This document shows, piece after piece, positions 35,048 to 43,682 of a stretch of DNA of 64,000 bases. Where the stretch lies: contig CAVYOX010000013.1 in the NCBI GenBank assembly GCA_963770245.1, positions 248,001 through 312,000 of the forward strand, read 5' to 3'. The notes under the pieces were generated by a model. The model made no database searches. It saw only the letters and a list, made by a program, of their open reading frames with translations, and had not been told where the DNA came from. The position numbers were made by a program, and so were the translations under genes. The first letter of the stretch is position 1; each line of letters starts with the position of its first letter. This stretch comes from PALSA-270 sp963770245 (GTDB lineage Bacteria; Acidobacteriota; Terriglobia; Terriglobales; Acidobacteriaceae).

Positions 35048-37306
35048 ATGCCCCAGGAATACATAGAGATTCGCGGCGCGAGAGAGAACAATCTCAAGAA
35101 CATCTCGCTCGACATTCCCCGTCGACAGATCACCGTGTTCACCGGCGTCTCGGGTTCGGGGAAATCATCGCTGGTGTTCGACACGATCGCCGCAGAATCC
35201 CAGCGTCTGCTCAACGAGACGTTCCCGACGTTCGTGCAGACGTTTCTTCCGCGATACGGTCAGCCTGAAGTCGAAGTTCTGGCGAATCTCTCGACGGCAA
35301 TCATCGTCGATCAGCAACGCATCGGCGGGAATCCGCGGTCGACCATGGGAACGGCGACCGACATCTACACGTTGCTGCGCGTCTTGTTTTCTCGTCTTGG
35401 GAAGCCCACGGTTCCGCACGCCCTGGCGCTATCATTCAACGATCCCATGGGCATGTGTCTCGAGTGCGAGGGACTCGGTCGCGGTTCCCAGATCGATATC
35501 GATGCACTGGTGGATAAGAGCAAGTCCCTTGAAGAAGGCCCAGTCCGTTTTCCAACGTTCAACGTGGGTGGTTACAATCTGCACACGTTCGTCAAGTCGG
35601 GATTCTTCGACGCCAAAAAGCCACTCAAAAAGTATACGAAAGAGGAATGGCACGACTTTCTTTACCGCGACGACACCAAGGTCAAAGTCAACAAGCAAGG
35701 GCAAAGATTCAGCTCCGGTTATGACGGCCTGATTCCGAAATTCAAGCGCCTCTACCTGAGCAAAGACGCGGAGAAGATGCCGGCGCATCTTCGTGAGGCG
35801 TTTGAGAAGATTGTGACGCAGGGACCGTGCAGCGCGTGCGGCGGAAAGCGTTTGTCGGAGGTCGCGTGCGCCTGCCGCGTCAACGGAAAGAATATCGCAG
35901 AATGCGCGGCAATGCAGGTGAGCGAACTCGCTGAGTTCATTCATACGCTTCGCACGCCGACTGTCGCTCCGCTGCTGGCACGCCTGGCAGAAAGGCTCGA
36001 TCATCTCGTCGAGATCGGACTTGGTTATCTGAGTTTGAGCCGCGAGACCGCGACACTGTCCGGTGGAGAATCGCAACGAGTCAAGATGGTGCGCCATCTG
36101 TCGTCGAGCCTGACGGAGACGCTCTACATCTTCGACGAACCGACGATCGGTTTGCACCCGCACGACATTCAAAGACTCAATAAGACACTGACCAAGCTTC
36201 GCGATGTCGGAAACACAGTTCTCGTCGTGGAACACGACCCTGAAGTGATGGAGATCGCTGATCACATCGTCGACCTGGGGCCAGGCGCCGGAAGGGGCGG
36301 TGGAAGGGTTGTGTTCGAAGGTCCGTTCAAAGAGCTCAAAAAGAGTGACACGCTGACCGGAAAACACCTTTCGAAGCATCAGGCGCTCAAAGAGAAACCG
36401 CGCGCGGGAAAAGGACATCTTGTCGTCGAGAACGCGATACTCAACAATCTCCGCGACGTCACAGTGAAGATTCCCAAAGGCGTTCTCACCGTCGTCACCG
36501 GCGTGGCTGGCAGCGGGAAGAGCTCACTGATTCACGGTTGTCTTCCCAAACATTACCCGGATGCTGTCTGCGTCGATCAATCGCTGGCGGCGGGATCGCG
36601 ACGATCAAACCTGGCCACGTACTCAGGAATGGCGGACGCAATTCGGAAAGCATTTGCGACGGCCAACAAAGTTCAGCCCGCACTGTTCAGCGCGAACTCC
36701 AAGGGAGCATGCCCCGCGTGTGAGGGTCTGGGTGTCATCTACACGGACTTGCAACACCTCGATCCCGTCGCGATTCGCTGTGAAACCTGTGAGGGGCGCT
36801 GTTTCACCGATGCGGTTCTTGCGCTGACACTTCGAGGTAAGAACATCAATGAAGTGTTGAATTTCTCCGTCGTGGACGCGTCGTGTTTCTTTACGGAGAA
36901 ACCAATTCTCGCGGCGCTAAAAGCACTGAAAGACGTGGGGCTCGGTTACATCGCGCTCGGGCAAAGACTCAACACGCTGTCGGGCGGTGAACGTCAACGC
37001 TTGAAACTGGCGGGTGAACTCGAGAAGGCTTCGCAAATCGTGGTTCTCGACGAGCCGACGACCGGTTTGCACATGGCCGACGTGGCGAACCTGCTCGCGC
37101 TCCTCGACGCGATGGTCGACAATGGAACCACTTTGATCGTGATTGAGCACAACCTGGATGTGGTCGCGCGCGCCGACTGGATCATCGACATGGGGCCGGG
37201 CGCAGGCGCCGAAGGTGGCAAAGTGGTGTTTGAGGGGGCGCCGCGCGAGTTGCTGAAAGCAAGCAAGTCGCTGACGGGGAAACACCTCGCTGCCCGATTG
37301 GGATGA
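35048..37306 (+). CDS. Short UvrA-like double ABC ATPase
   Basis: 752 residues, against about 940 in housekeeping UvrA. Two ATPase halves are complete: Walker A GVSGSGKSS (33-41) and GVAGSGKSS; signatures LSGGESQRVKMV and LSGGERQRLKLAG; Walker B IFDEPTIGLHP and VLDEPTTGLH. CxxC zinc pairs occur in CLECEGLG, CSACGGKRL, CPACEGLG and CETCEGRC. The UvrB-binding region between the first Walker A and signature is shorter. Such shortened UvrA homologues often occur beside drug-resistance genes and are thought to free DNA from intercalating compounds. CAGGAG lies eight bases before the ATG. Confidence 0.88.
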   Translation: MPQEYIEIRGARENNLKNISLDIPRRQITVFTGVSGSGKSSLVFDTIAAESQRLLNETFPTFVQTFLPRYGQPEVEVLANLSTAIIVDQQRIGGNPRSTMGTATDIYTLLRVLFSRLGKPTVPHALALSFNDPMGMCLECEGLGRGSQIDIDALVDKSKSLEEGPVRFPTFNVGGYNLHTFVKSGFFDAKKPLKKYTKEEWHDFLYRDDTKVKVNKQGQRFSSGYDGLIPKFKRLYLSKDAEKMPAHLREAFEKIVTQGPCSACGGKRLSEVACACRVNGKNIAECAAMQVSELAEFIHTLRTPTVAPLLARLAERLDHLVEIGLGYLSLSRETATLSGGESQRVKMVRHLSSSLTETLYIFDEPTIGLHPHDIQRLNKTLTKLRDVGNTVLVVEHDPEVMEIADHIVDLGPGAGRGGGRVVFEGPFKELKKSDTLTGKHLSKHQALKEKPRAGKGHLVVENAILNNLRDVTVKIPKGVLTVVTGVAGSGKSSLIHGCLPKHYPDAVCVDQSLAAGSRRSNLATYSGMADAIRKAFATANKVQPALFSANSKGACPACEGLGVIYTDLQHLDPVAIRCETCEGRCFTDAVLALTLRGKNINEVLNFSVVDASCFFTEKPILAALKALKDVGLGYIALGQRLNTLSGGERQRLKLAGELEKASQIVVLDEPTTGLHMADVANLLALLDAMVDNGTTLIVIEHNLDVVARADWIIDMGPGAGAEGGKVVFEGAPRELLKASKSLTGKHLAARLG

Positions 37307-37547
37307 ACCTTAGCGTTGGCTGAGACGGCTTTGCGCGAAGCAGCGAAAGGATTTCGTGGCCGGTAATATCGTCGCGCGCCATGTGCAAGAGGTGAGCCTA
37401 CACTCTCGACAGGCGCCCGAACCGCTGTTTCATCTTCGCTGTTTCCGAAAGTGCCATTCTCAGGCCACAATCATGGCCGAACGAGGCCAGCCCAATATTA
37501 CGATTCGGGTGGCGGCGCGACAAATTCCGGCTGGCGGTTAGCCTTGG

Positions 37548-38528
37548 TTATACGGGAAGCTTCAACGGCAGCCCGCGAAGCCCAGCCTTCCACCGTTCGC
37601 ATAGCTCACGAGCCGCTTCCGGCCAAGCGGAATAGGTAAACGAAAATCCCTCTCGAAGCAGCCGACCGGGAAAAACACGTCGACTCTTGAGGATTAACTC
37701 GGTTTCCGTTCGAAGAACGATGGCACCGATATCGAGCATCCACTTGGCCGACGGCAGACCGATGTTTGCTCCCCACGCTCGGCGCAGGCCTGCCATGAAG
37801 TCGCGGTTGGTCACGGGGTTCGGGGATGCGAGGTTCACAGCGCCATCCATGTAGTCGTGCTCGATCAAGAAGTAGATCGCGCGGACAAAGTCCGCCTCGT
37901 GAATCCACGAAACATACTGGCGTCCGTCGCCCGAGGTTCCTCCCAGGCCTCTCCGTACCAGGGCCAGTAGGGTATCGAATATTCCTCCGCGGTCGGGGCT
38001 CATGGTCATCGCCGAGCGAAGCTTCACTTTCCTCGTTGCCGGCGCTGGAATTTCATCGAATGCCCTCTCCCACGCGGTGGCTACGTCGATGCTGAATCGC
38101 CAGGTTTCGGGAACACCAGGTTCCGTGCCTCCAATCACGCCTGACACCTCGTCATTCGGCGCGTCATAGGTGTGGGCATAGATGGTTGCCGTGCTGGCCT
38201 GCAGCCACACACGAGGCGGTCGCTTCGCGCTCGAGATTGCCTGTCCTAGGGCGCGAACCGACTCAACTCGGGACTGAACAATTTCCCGCCGATTGTATGG
38301 TGTGTAGCGGCAGTTCACAGATCGGCCGGCTAGGTTGATTACGACGTCAACACCGTCTAGCTTGTCCGACCATTGCGAGACATCCGCGAGGTTCCACGGT
38401 TCGACTCGCCACGGGCGGGCTTTCGGTGAGCCGCGGCCAAGGACAACGACCTCGTGCCGGTCGTTATGAAACGCACGCGCCAAGATGGTCCCCACCTGGC
38501 CGGTGCCGCCGGGGATAGCAATCTTCAT
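37548..38528 (-). CDS. TIGR01777 family NAD(P)-dependent epimerase
   Basis: 326 residues from the ATG at 38528. The extended SDR start MKIAIPGGTGQVGTILARAF has the GxxGxxG dinucleotide site, followed by DVVINLAGRSVNCRYTPYNR, a family hallmark, and QASTATIYAHTY where the catalytic Ser/Tyr lie. Further FSIDVATAWERAF and VSWIHEADFVRAI match TIGR01777 (YfcH-like). The frame extends to 38717, but that only covers the end of the next gene read out of frame. Substrate unknown. It follows the sugar isomerase gene by 19 bp and is likely cotranscribed. Confidence 0.88.
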   Translation of the reverse strand: MKIAIPGGTGQVGTILARAFHNDRHEVVVLGRGSPKARPWRVEPWNLADVSQWSDKLDGVDVVINLAGRSVNCRYTPYNRREIVQSRVESVRALGQAISSAKRPPRVWLQASTATIYAHTYDAPNDEVSGVIGGTEPGVPETWRFSIDVATAWERAFDEIPAPATRKVKLRSAMTMSPDRGGIFDTLLALVRRGLGGTSGDGRQYVSWIHEADFVRAIYFLIEHDYMDGAVNLASPNPVTNRDFMAGLRRAWGANIGLPSAKWMLDIGAIVLRTETELILKSRRVFPGRLLREGFSFTYSAWPEAARELCERWKAGLRGLPLKLPV

Positions 38529-38547
38529 AGCATGAATCTCTTTCCGA

Positions 38548-39390
38548 TTACGCCGGGTGCAGGGTGCGAAAAGCTTGAAGACACCGTTCGACCGTCTCCA
38601 GTTCGGAAAACCGGCTGCCCTCTTGCTCGATGAGGTAATACTCGACGCCGCCCGTGCTTTCGGCAGCCGCCAGAATGCTTTTCCAGTCGGCCGTGCCTTC
38701 GCCGAAGAGCACCGCATATCCTTTGGCCGGGTCAGGCGACCAGTCTTTCAGGTGCAGCGAGCGAATTCGACCAGGATTCGAGCGAATCCAAGCCGCGGGA
38801 TCCCCGCCGGCTTCAAGGCAGGTGCCCACATCCAGTTGCAGCATGACCGATGGCTGGGTGTTCTTGGCCAAGATCTCGATGGGTCTGTGACCGTCGACCA
38901 GCGTGAACTCCGGCTGGTGATTGTGATAGCCGGTCTTGAGGCCGGCGGGCGCCAGTTGTTCGGCGGCTCGATTCAGCGTATCGGCAACTTCCTTCCACCC
39001 ATCGAGCCCGGGTTTGGGTTGCGAACTGGCCATGACCACGTACTTGCTTCCGAGAATCAGGTTCATGTCGCGAGCTTTCGGTAGATTCTCCGCGCTGAAA
39101 TACGAGGCACTGTTATGGGTGGAGAAACATCGGATGCCCAGCTCATCGAGAAGCTTTCGCATCTGTTTGGTCTCGGCTTCGGTCCAATCGAAATAGGGCG
39201 CGTAGAACTCGAGGCCTGCATATCCTGCGTGCGCGACCGCACGGACTGTGCCCTCGGGATCCTGCTTGAGCGCATTGCGGACGGAATACATTTCCAGACC
39301 AACTGGAATCGAGGTCGCAGCGCGGGAGGAGAATGCCCAAGGCAGCATGGCCGAGAGCGCGATAAAGGAACGGCGTGACACAGGCGTCAT
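38548..39390 (-). CDS. Exported sugar phosphate isomerase/epimerase-like TIM-barrel protein
   Basis: 280 residues. It begins with a Tat-like signal (SRRSFIALSAMLPWAFSSRA). The rest is the AP-endonuclease-2-type barrel: LEMYSVRNALKQDPEGTV, GYAGLEFYAPY, GLKTGYHNHQPEF (HNH metal ligand), VMLQLDVGTCLEAGGDP and RSLHLKD, with a final EQEGS. These residues build a divalent-metal site for isomerising free sugars or keto acids. An exported copy in Acidobacteriota is common and probably acts on periplasmic sugars or inositols. Convergent with nothing; upstream lies a hydrolase remnant. Confidence 0.87.
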   Translation of the reverse strand: MTPVSRRSFIALSAMLPWAFSSRAATSIPVGLEMYSVRNALKQDPEGTVRAVAHAGYAGLEFYAPYFDWTEAETKQMRKLLDELGIRCFSTHNSASYFSAENLPKARDMNLILGSKYVVMASSQPKPGLDGWKEVADTLNRAAEQLAPAGLKTGYHNHQPEFTLVDGHRPIEILAKNTQPSVMLQLDVGTCLEAGGDPAAWIRSNPGRIRSLHLKDWSPDPAKGYAVLFGEGTADWKSILAAAESTGGVEYYLIEQEGSRFSELETVERCLQAFRTLHPA

Positions 39391-39393
39391 CTC

Positions 39394-39465
39394 TTAGCGT
39401 CCCACTTTCTTATCCAGGAATTTAGCCACCCATTCCAAACATTCTTTGGTTTCGGACAATCAAAA
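39394..39465 (-). pseudogene. Possible 3' tail of an alpha/beta hydrolase gene
   Basis: On the minus strand LSETKECLEWVAKFLDKKVG then R and a TAA at 39394-39396. This looks like the last helix of an exported alpha/beta hydrolase or esterase (..EWLxxFLDKxLG). Nothing upstream continues the protein. The match is short, so it may be chance. Confidence 0.25.
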
Positions 39466-39539
39466 CTGATAGCAAAGCACGCAGCCGAGGTTTGAAGACG
39501 ACGCCACTATACGCCGGGGTCTGATGAACTGTCATCCCA

Positions 39540-39990
39540 TCGGAATGGGCGATCAGGTGTGCGCGGGCACAACCCAAATGACGATCACAACGACGTCTCC
39601 GCACGGTGCAGCCAGGGAAGGACACGGAATTGTCCGAGGCCTTGAGTGGACCGCCGGCGTCATGGCCTGTGCACTGCTCGCCGGAGCGTCCAATCGACGC
39701 CGTCGCTGGAGTGCCCTGCCTTCGGTGGTTGTTCTTGCGTTCCTGCTAGCACTCCGCAGTTGCGGAGGCGGCGGGAACATCGTCCCAGGTGCTCCTAGGG
39801 GAACTTATTCGGTCACGTCACGGCCACGAGCGGAAGCCTTACGCGTTACGCCGACTTTCAGCTCATCGTGCGTGAGAAGTACAAACTTGAAGCAGGCGGC
39901 TCCGGGCTACGCGCCTCATCCAGCTCCATTCAAGTGAGTTGCGCATTCACCTCACGCCTTGCGGCCCCGAGCCTAGGTCACCTCGAATAG
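39540..39990 (+). pseudogene. C-terminal remnant of a large secreted protein with membrane tail
   Basis: The frame to about 39810 encodes a transmembrane tail with an arginine block (GVMACALLAGASNRRRRWSA, then LPSVVVLAFLLALRSCGGGG) and a Ser/Thr-Gly stretch entering GTYSVT. In the next frame the sequence continues sensibly as TATSGSLTRYADFQLIVREK, so a single base has been gained or lost near 39820. This tail type closes very long Ig-like or NHL-repeat exoproteins of Acidobacteriota. The body of the protein is missing upstream. The frame ends at TAG 39988-39990. The rest of 39391-40075 holds no other gene. Confidence 0.45.
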
Positions 39991-40075
39991 ACACTTTTAC
40001 GCGGATGGCAGATCTACAGTATGCGCTGTATCGAACATCCTCTGAGAGTGTGGGATAATGTTCGCGAGGTGAATC

Positions 40076-40243
40076 ATGCCTGACACATTGGGAAATACAA
40101 GCAGACCCACACAAGAAGATTCATCGAAGCCCTCCGAAACTTCCGACGATAAAAAGCTGGATCGTATCGCTGACGATGCTGCCGAGCGCGCAGGAAAAAC
40201 CGAACAGCGCTACGACGAAGACCACGATATTTTTACCAAGTGA
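40076..40243 (+). CDS. Small hydrophilic protein of 55 residues
   Basis: An ORF below the usual size cut-off, with a good ribosome-binding site (CGAGGTGAATC before ATG) and a GATAAT -10-like box about 20 bp further up. The protein is charged throughout: a Ser/Thr/Asp-rich front, then DKKLDRIADDAAERAGKTEQ and YDEDHDIFTK at the end. The C-terminal KTEQRYDEDHxIFTK-like block looks like a conserved small acidobacterial family, judged from memory only. No signal or membrane span; helical in the middle. Confidence 0.6.
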   Translation: MPDTLGNTSRPTQEDSSKPSETSDDKKLDRIADDAAERAGKTEQRYDEDHDIFTK

Positions 40244-40467
40244 TTGCTGTCACACGGTGACTAGGCACCCCTCATCGGAGCTGGTGCCACGGCTGGTTCG
40301 GTGCAGGCGGGATGGACGTCTGCAACACCGCGGAGCCGTGCGACCAGCCCGAGAAGAGAACGCATATCCGCGGGTCGAACCGCCGACACCAGGACTTTCT
40401 GGCTAAGCCGGAATGCAGCACCTGCCGTGGCAGTAGCCAGGGTCCTATCTACACCTAGGCGGTTGAC

Positions 40468-41346
40468 CTATCTTGATGCCTCCTCCAACTTGGCAATATC
40501 AAACTTTCTCATTTTGAGAAATGCCTCGGTCACTCGCGCCGATCGGCTCTCGTTTCGATCCTGCAGCATCTCCCCCAGAACCGTGGGAACAATCTGCCAA
40601 GAAAGGCCAAATTTGTCTTTCAGCCATCCGCACCGTTCCGCCTTCCGATCTGCCGAGAGCTTCGACCAGAAATAATCTATTTCTTCCTGGTTATTGCAGT
40701 GCACCATGAAGGAAATGGCTTCGTTGAAAGCGAAGTTGTGTCCGCGCGCGCTGTCCATAAGAGCAAAGCTCTTGCCTTCCAGCGTAATACCGGCATGCTT
40801 TATGGTTCCCGGCTTGTCTGGCTCTTCATTCTCGCCGTAACGAAGAATCTGGCCAAGCTTTGTATCATGGAATACTGACGCGTAGAAATGGATCGCCTCT
40901 TCTGCCCTTCCACACTGCTCCCCGACAAACATGAGCGTCGGGACGATCCTCTGTTCGAACTTGCGGTCACCCATGAACATGACCTGCCAGGAAAGGCCAT
41001 ATCGATCCTGTGTCCATCCATACCTTTCACTGAACGGATAGGCGCCGAGTTCCATGAGCGCCGAGCCGCCTTTGGAGAGTTCGGCCCACAATCCATCGAC
41101 TTCAGCTTTGGTGTCGCAGGCAACTAGAAACGATACAGCCGGGGTGAACTTGAAGGGTGGTCCTGCGTTGAGGAACCTGAATTCCTCCCCCAGAAGTTCA
41201 ACCGTAAGAAGGTCCACCGTGCCCGAAGGAGTGTTGTGAAGCGTTGCTGTATTCTTGATCTCTGAATCTCTGAAAATGGACGTGTAGAGCTTGGCGGCCT
41301 CTTTCGCTTCTTTGTCAAACCACAAGTGCGGTGAAATGGTTTGCAT
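40468..41346 (-). CDS. Two-domain VOC protein (PhnB/3-demethylubiquinone methyltransferase-like domain)
   Basis: 292 residues carrying two tandem copies of the same domain: ISPHLWFDKEAKEAAKLYTS ... YGWTQDRYGLSWQVMF in the first half and VPTLMFVGEQCGRAEEAIHF ... CGWLKDKFGLSWQIVPTVLG in the second. DRYGLSWQ/DKFGLSWQ is the signature of the family misnamed 3-demethylubiquinone-9 methyltransferase; it is a VOC fold without SAM-binding motifs. The usual protein has one domain of about 150 residues, so this is an internal duplication. The start at 41346 has AAGGAGGAA upstream. Monocistronic. Confidence 0.87.
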   Translation of the reverse strand: MQTISPHLWFDKEAKEAAKLYTSIFRDSEIKNTATLHNTPSGTVDLLTVELLGEEFRFLNAGPPFKFTPAVSFLVACDTKAEVDGLWAELSKGGSALMELGAYPFSERYGWTQDRYGLSWQVMFMGDRKFEQRIVPTLMFVGEQCGRAEEAIHFYASVFHDTKLGQILRYGENEEPDKPGTIKHAGITLEGKSFALMDSARGHNFAFNEAISFMVHCNNQEEIDYFWSKLSADRKAERCGWLKDKFGLSWQIVPTVLGEMLQDRNESRSARVTEAFLKMRKFDIAKLEEASR

Positions 41347-41495
41347 AGGGGCAGGTTCCTCCTTCTGGTTGAGCGATTTGTGCACTGAAGCTAGTTGAAG
41401 TGGGGGTGTAGTTTCATCGTCTTCTAACTAGTCAGGTTGTGCTCGGACATTCGAATCGGGAACGTACGCTCGCGCGTCCGGACCGTGTGCGCTCG

Positions 41496-42233
41496 TCATG
41501 CGCAACCATCATGCAACTTGGGTGTCTCCTCGTATTCGTCATGACGGCGAACAAAATCCATCGTGGATTTTTCGTTCCGGCCTTTCGAGGCGCGATCAAG
41601 AATCATGAGCGTCCCAATCAGTTCTTCCCCACCGCGCGCGTAGCTCGAATACGTGTGAAAGACTTCGCCGGCATCGTCTCGATAGAACGAGCTAAGACCC
41701 GGCATTTCCGTACCCGTAGTTCCAGCAGGTACCGGCATCTCGCTAAAGTTGTAAACCACCTTGCCCTTGGCCAGTTCGTCTTTGGCGAAAGAAACGTGGT
41801 AGTCATAGTTGAAATCGCTTTCGAAAGCAGACACCCAGGGGAATCTCCACCCCATGCGCTTCTTATAGGCCTCGATTTCGACCAGCGGTGCACGGGACAC
41901 GACGGTCAGCGTCACGTTGTGATGTTCGAGATGAGGCAGAGCTCCCTCGAGATGATCGGAGAGAAAAGAGCAACCCGGGCAGCCTGCACCCCAACCTGGG
42001 CCGAGCATAAAGTGATAAACGATCAGCTGGCTTCGACCATCGAACAGCGCCGCTAAGCTCTTCTTGCCCTTGGGCGTGTCAAAGAGATAGTTCTTCGCAA
42101 CTTTCACCCAAGGCAAAGCCAAACGTTCTGCGTTGAGCTTGTCGCGCAAATGAGTAAATTCCTTCTCTTTCAGCAGGAGCGCTTTGCGCGCCGCCAGCCA
42201 TTGTTCCTGGGGCACCACCGGATGATGCTGCAT
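41496..42233 (-). CDS. DUF899 thioredoxin-like protein
   Basis: 245 residues. DUF899 pattern: VSQEQWLAARKALL-like start (VPQEQWLAARKALLLKEKEF), the block LIVYHFMLGPGWGAGCPGCS with a CPGC redox-like motif at about residue 84, FPWVSAFESDFNYDYHVSF, and TGTEMPGLSSFYRDDAGEVF with the closing HDEY. The fold is thioredoxin-like and the CPGC pair could be redox active, but the substrate is unknown. GAGGATAAA precedes the ATG at 42233; the frame runs on to 42272 through the palindrome. Divergent from a MarR gene that probably controls it. Confidence 0.88.
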   Translation of the reverse strand: MQHHPVVPQEQWLAARKALLLKEKEFTHLRDKLNAERLALPWVKVAKNYLFDTPKGKKSLAALFDGRSQLIVYHFMLGPGWGAGCPGCSFLSDHLEGALPHLEHHNVTLTVVSRAPLVEIEAYKKRMGWRFPWVSAFESDFNYDYHVSFAKDELAKGKVVYNFSEMPVPAGTTGTEMPGLSSFYRDDAGEVFHTYSSYARGGEELIGTLMILDRASKGRNEKSTMDFVRRHDEYEETPKLHDGCA

Positions 42234-42256
42234 TTTATCCTCCTGGGGTGTATAAT

Positions 42257-42272
42257 ACGTTGATATCAACAT
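42257..42272. promoter_or_regulatory. MarR-type operator between DUF899 and marR genes
   Basis: ACGTTGATATCAACAT is palindromic at 14 of 16 positions, with core TTGATATCAA. It lies in the 48-bp gap between the two divergent start codons, next to TATAAT (42251-42256, plus strand) and within a possible minus-strand promoter, so one MarR dimer could block both. Confidence 0.7.
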
Positions 42273-42281
42273 TACTGATTT

Positions 42282-42827
42282 ATGTCAAATCGCGCAAAAG
42301 TTCCTCATGAGACGACGCTTTTGGTACGCGATTGCTGTCTCTGCCTCCATGTGCAGCGCGCGGCGCGGACTCTGGCCCGATGGTTTGACGAAGCGCTGCG
42401 ATCACTCGGACTCACGAATGGGCAATTCTCTTTGCTGATGTCGCTAAGCCGGCCGACGCCGCCGGCGATGGCAGACGTGGCATCCCTGCTGGCAATGGAT
42501 CGCACCACATTGACCGCCGCCTTGAAGCCATTGGAACGGCGTGGATTGCTGACGGTAGCCACCGACCCGGCGGATCGGCGTAGCCGGTTGATCGCTCTGA
42601 CACCGAAGGGCATGAGATTGTTGACCCGCGCTGTTCCTATTTGGCAGCGTGCCCACCAGGAGATCGAACGTCTCCTGCCAGATGGCGACCCGAACCGCCT
42701 GCGGAGCAATTTGCGCGTTCTCTCAGTGGCGGCTAGAGGCGGTGCTGAGCCTGTGAGAGAGCCCATTGGAATATCTGCGCAGAGGAGCCGGAAGCTCCTG
42801 GTGCCAGAATTTCCAAACCGAGGCTAG
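42282..42827 (+). CDS. MarR family transcriptional regulator
   Basis: 181 residues. LCLHVQRAARTLARWFDEAL forms the dimer helix, LGLTNGQFSLLMSLSRPTPP and MADVASLLAMDRTTLTAALK the winged-helix with recognition helix, and VATDPADRRSRLIALTPKG the wing with the DxRxR motif. The N-terminal VRDCCLCLH has three cysteines that could serve as a redox sensor, as in OhrR-like members; this is inference. The C-terminus is longer than usual (about 30 residues, basic). It overlaps the end of the paiB-like gene tail to tail by four bases. Confidence 0.9.
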   Translation: MSNRAKVPHETTLLVRDCCLCLHVQRAARTLARWFDEALRSLGLTNGQFSLLMSLSRPTPPAMADVASLLAMDRTTLTAALKPLERRGLLTVATDPADRRSRLIALTPKGMRLLTRAVPIWQRAHQEIERLLPDGDPNRLRSNLRVLSVAARGGAEPVREPIGISAQRSRKLLVPEFPNRG

Positions 42828-43453
42828 ACTTCCTCTACCAAAGCTTTCATGGCGCGGCTTTCGGGAGTGTTGAGTTTTGCCAGCCCGTCGATCACCCCTT
42901 TGCGCTCCTTCTCGGTGCGGTTCTGGCTCACCTTCCATTTACCCTCGAGCCGCTGGATCGGTAGCTCCAGACCGACAATCCCCTTCAACTGCGACCGGAT
43001 AAAGTCCTGCGGCGCATCGCTAACCTTCCATGGAACCGCCGACCCCGCTTCATGGAGGTTGGTCAGTTTCTCCACGTTTGTCAGGAGCCACTCGTGGTCC
43101 TCGATTACCTTCAAGGGACCCGAGGCATGCACGACGACGTAATTCCACGTTGGAACTTCTCTACCGTGCTCTTTGGTTCCGGGATACCAATTGGGAGAGA
43201 TGTAGTGTTGCTGGCCGGCAAATATCGCAAGCGCATCCACGGTCGGCACGAAATCCCTCCACTGTGGGTTGGCACGGGAGATATGACCTCTCAGCACGCC
43301 GAACGGTGAGCCATCGTCCTCGAGAACCAGTGGAATATGAGAAGCAAACAGTCCGGAGGCTCCTAAAGTCACGAGTGTTCCAAGCGGTTGTGCAACCATC
43401 AAGGCATGCATCACGGACACGCGTTTTTCCAGGTTATGCCTTGGAATGTACAT
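42824..43453 (-). CDS. PaiB-type FMN-binding protein
   Basis: 209 residues. MYIPRHNL at the start, then LGTLVTLGASGLFASHIPLV, RGHISRANPQWRDF, ALAIFAGQQHYISPNWYPGT and VPTWNYVVVHASG are the complete PaiB motif series. PaiB proteins have a split-barrel flavin-binding fold; the original Bacillus protein was named a negative regulator of sporulation and protease genes, but many relatives are probably flavin- or haem-binding enzymes. No DNA-binding domain is visible. Ends four bases inside the marR gene on the other strand. Upstream there is 229 bp without a gene. Confidence 0.88.
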   Translation of the reverse strand: MYIPRHNLEKRVSVMHALMVAQPLGTLVTLGASGLFASHIPLVLEDDGSPFGVLRGHISRANPQWRDFVPTVDALAIFAGQQHYISPNWYPGTKEHGREVPTWNYVVVHASGPLKVIEDHEWLLTNVEKLTNLHEAGSAVPWKVSDAPQDFIRSQLKGIVGLELPIQRLEGKWKVSQNRTEKERKGVIDGLAKLNTPESRAMKALVEEV

Positions 43454-43682
43454 TTGTATCCTCGGTCACATTCTAATCCAGCCGTCAGAGCTGTTTGTTC
43501 CTCTTCCTGCTCTGCAATCGAAGTCTTGGGAGAGGGTGAATGCCGCCAAGGGAGTCACGGCGAGCGATTCCGAGCTGCGCCGGTGAGCGAGATCGCCGGT
43601 CTCTCAAGTTCGCCGTTTTACGCCGTAGTGTGGCCGACGATTCTGCTCAGCCCTCACTCTCGGCTCTCTTCCGCCCGCCTTA

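Noticed and set aside
40244..40467. Possible tRNA-like GGTCGAACC segment
   Set aside because: The arms flanking it cannot form a cloverleaf and no acceptor stem was found.
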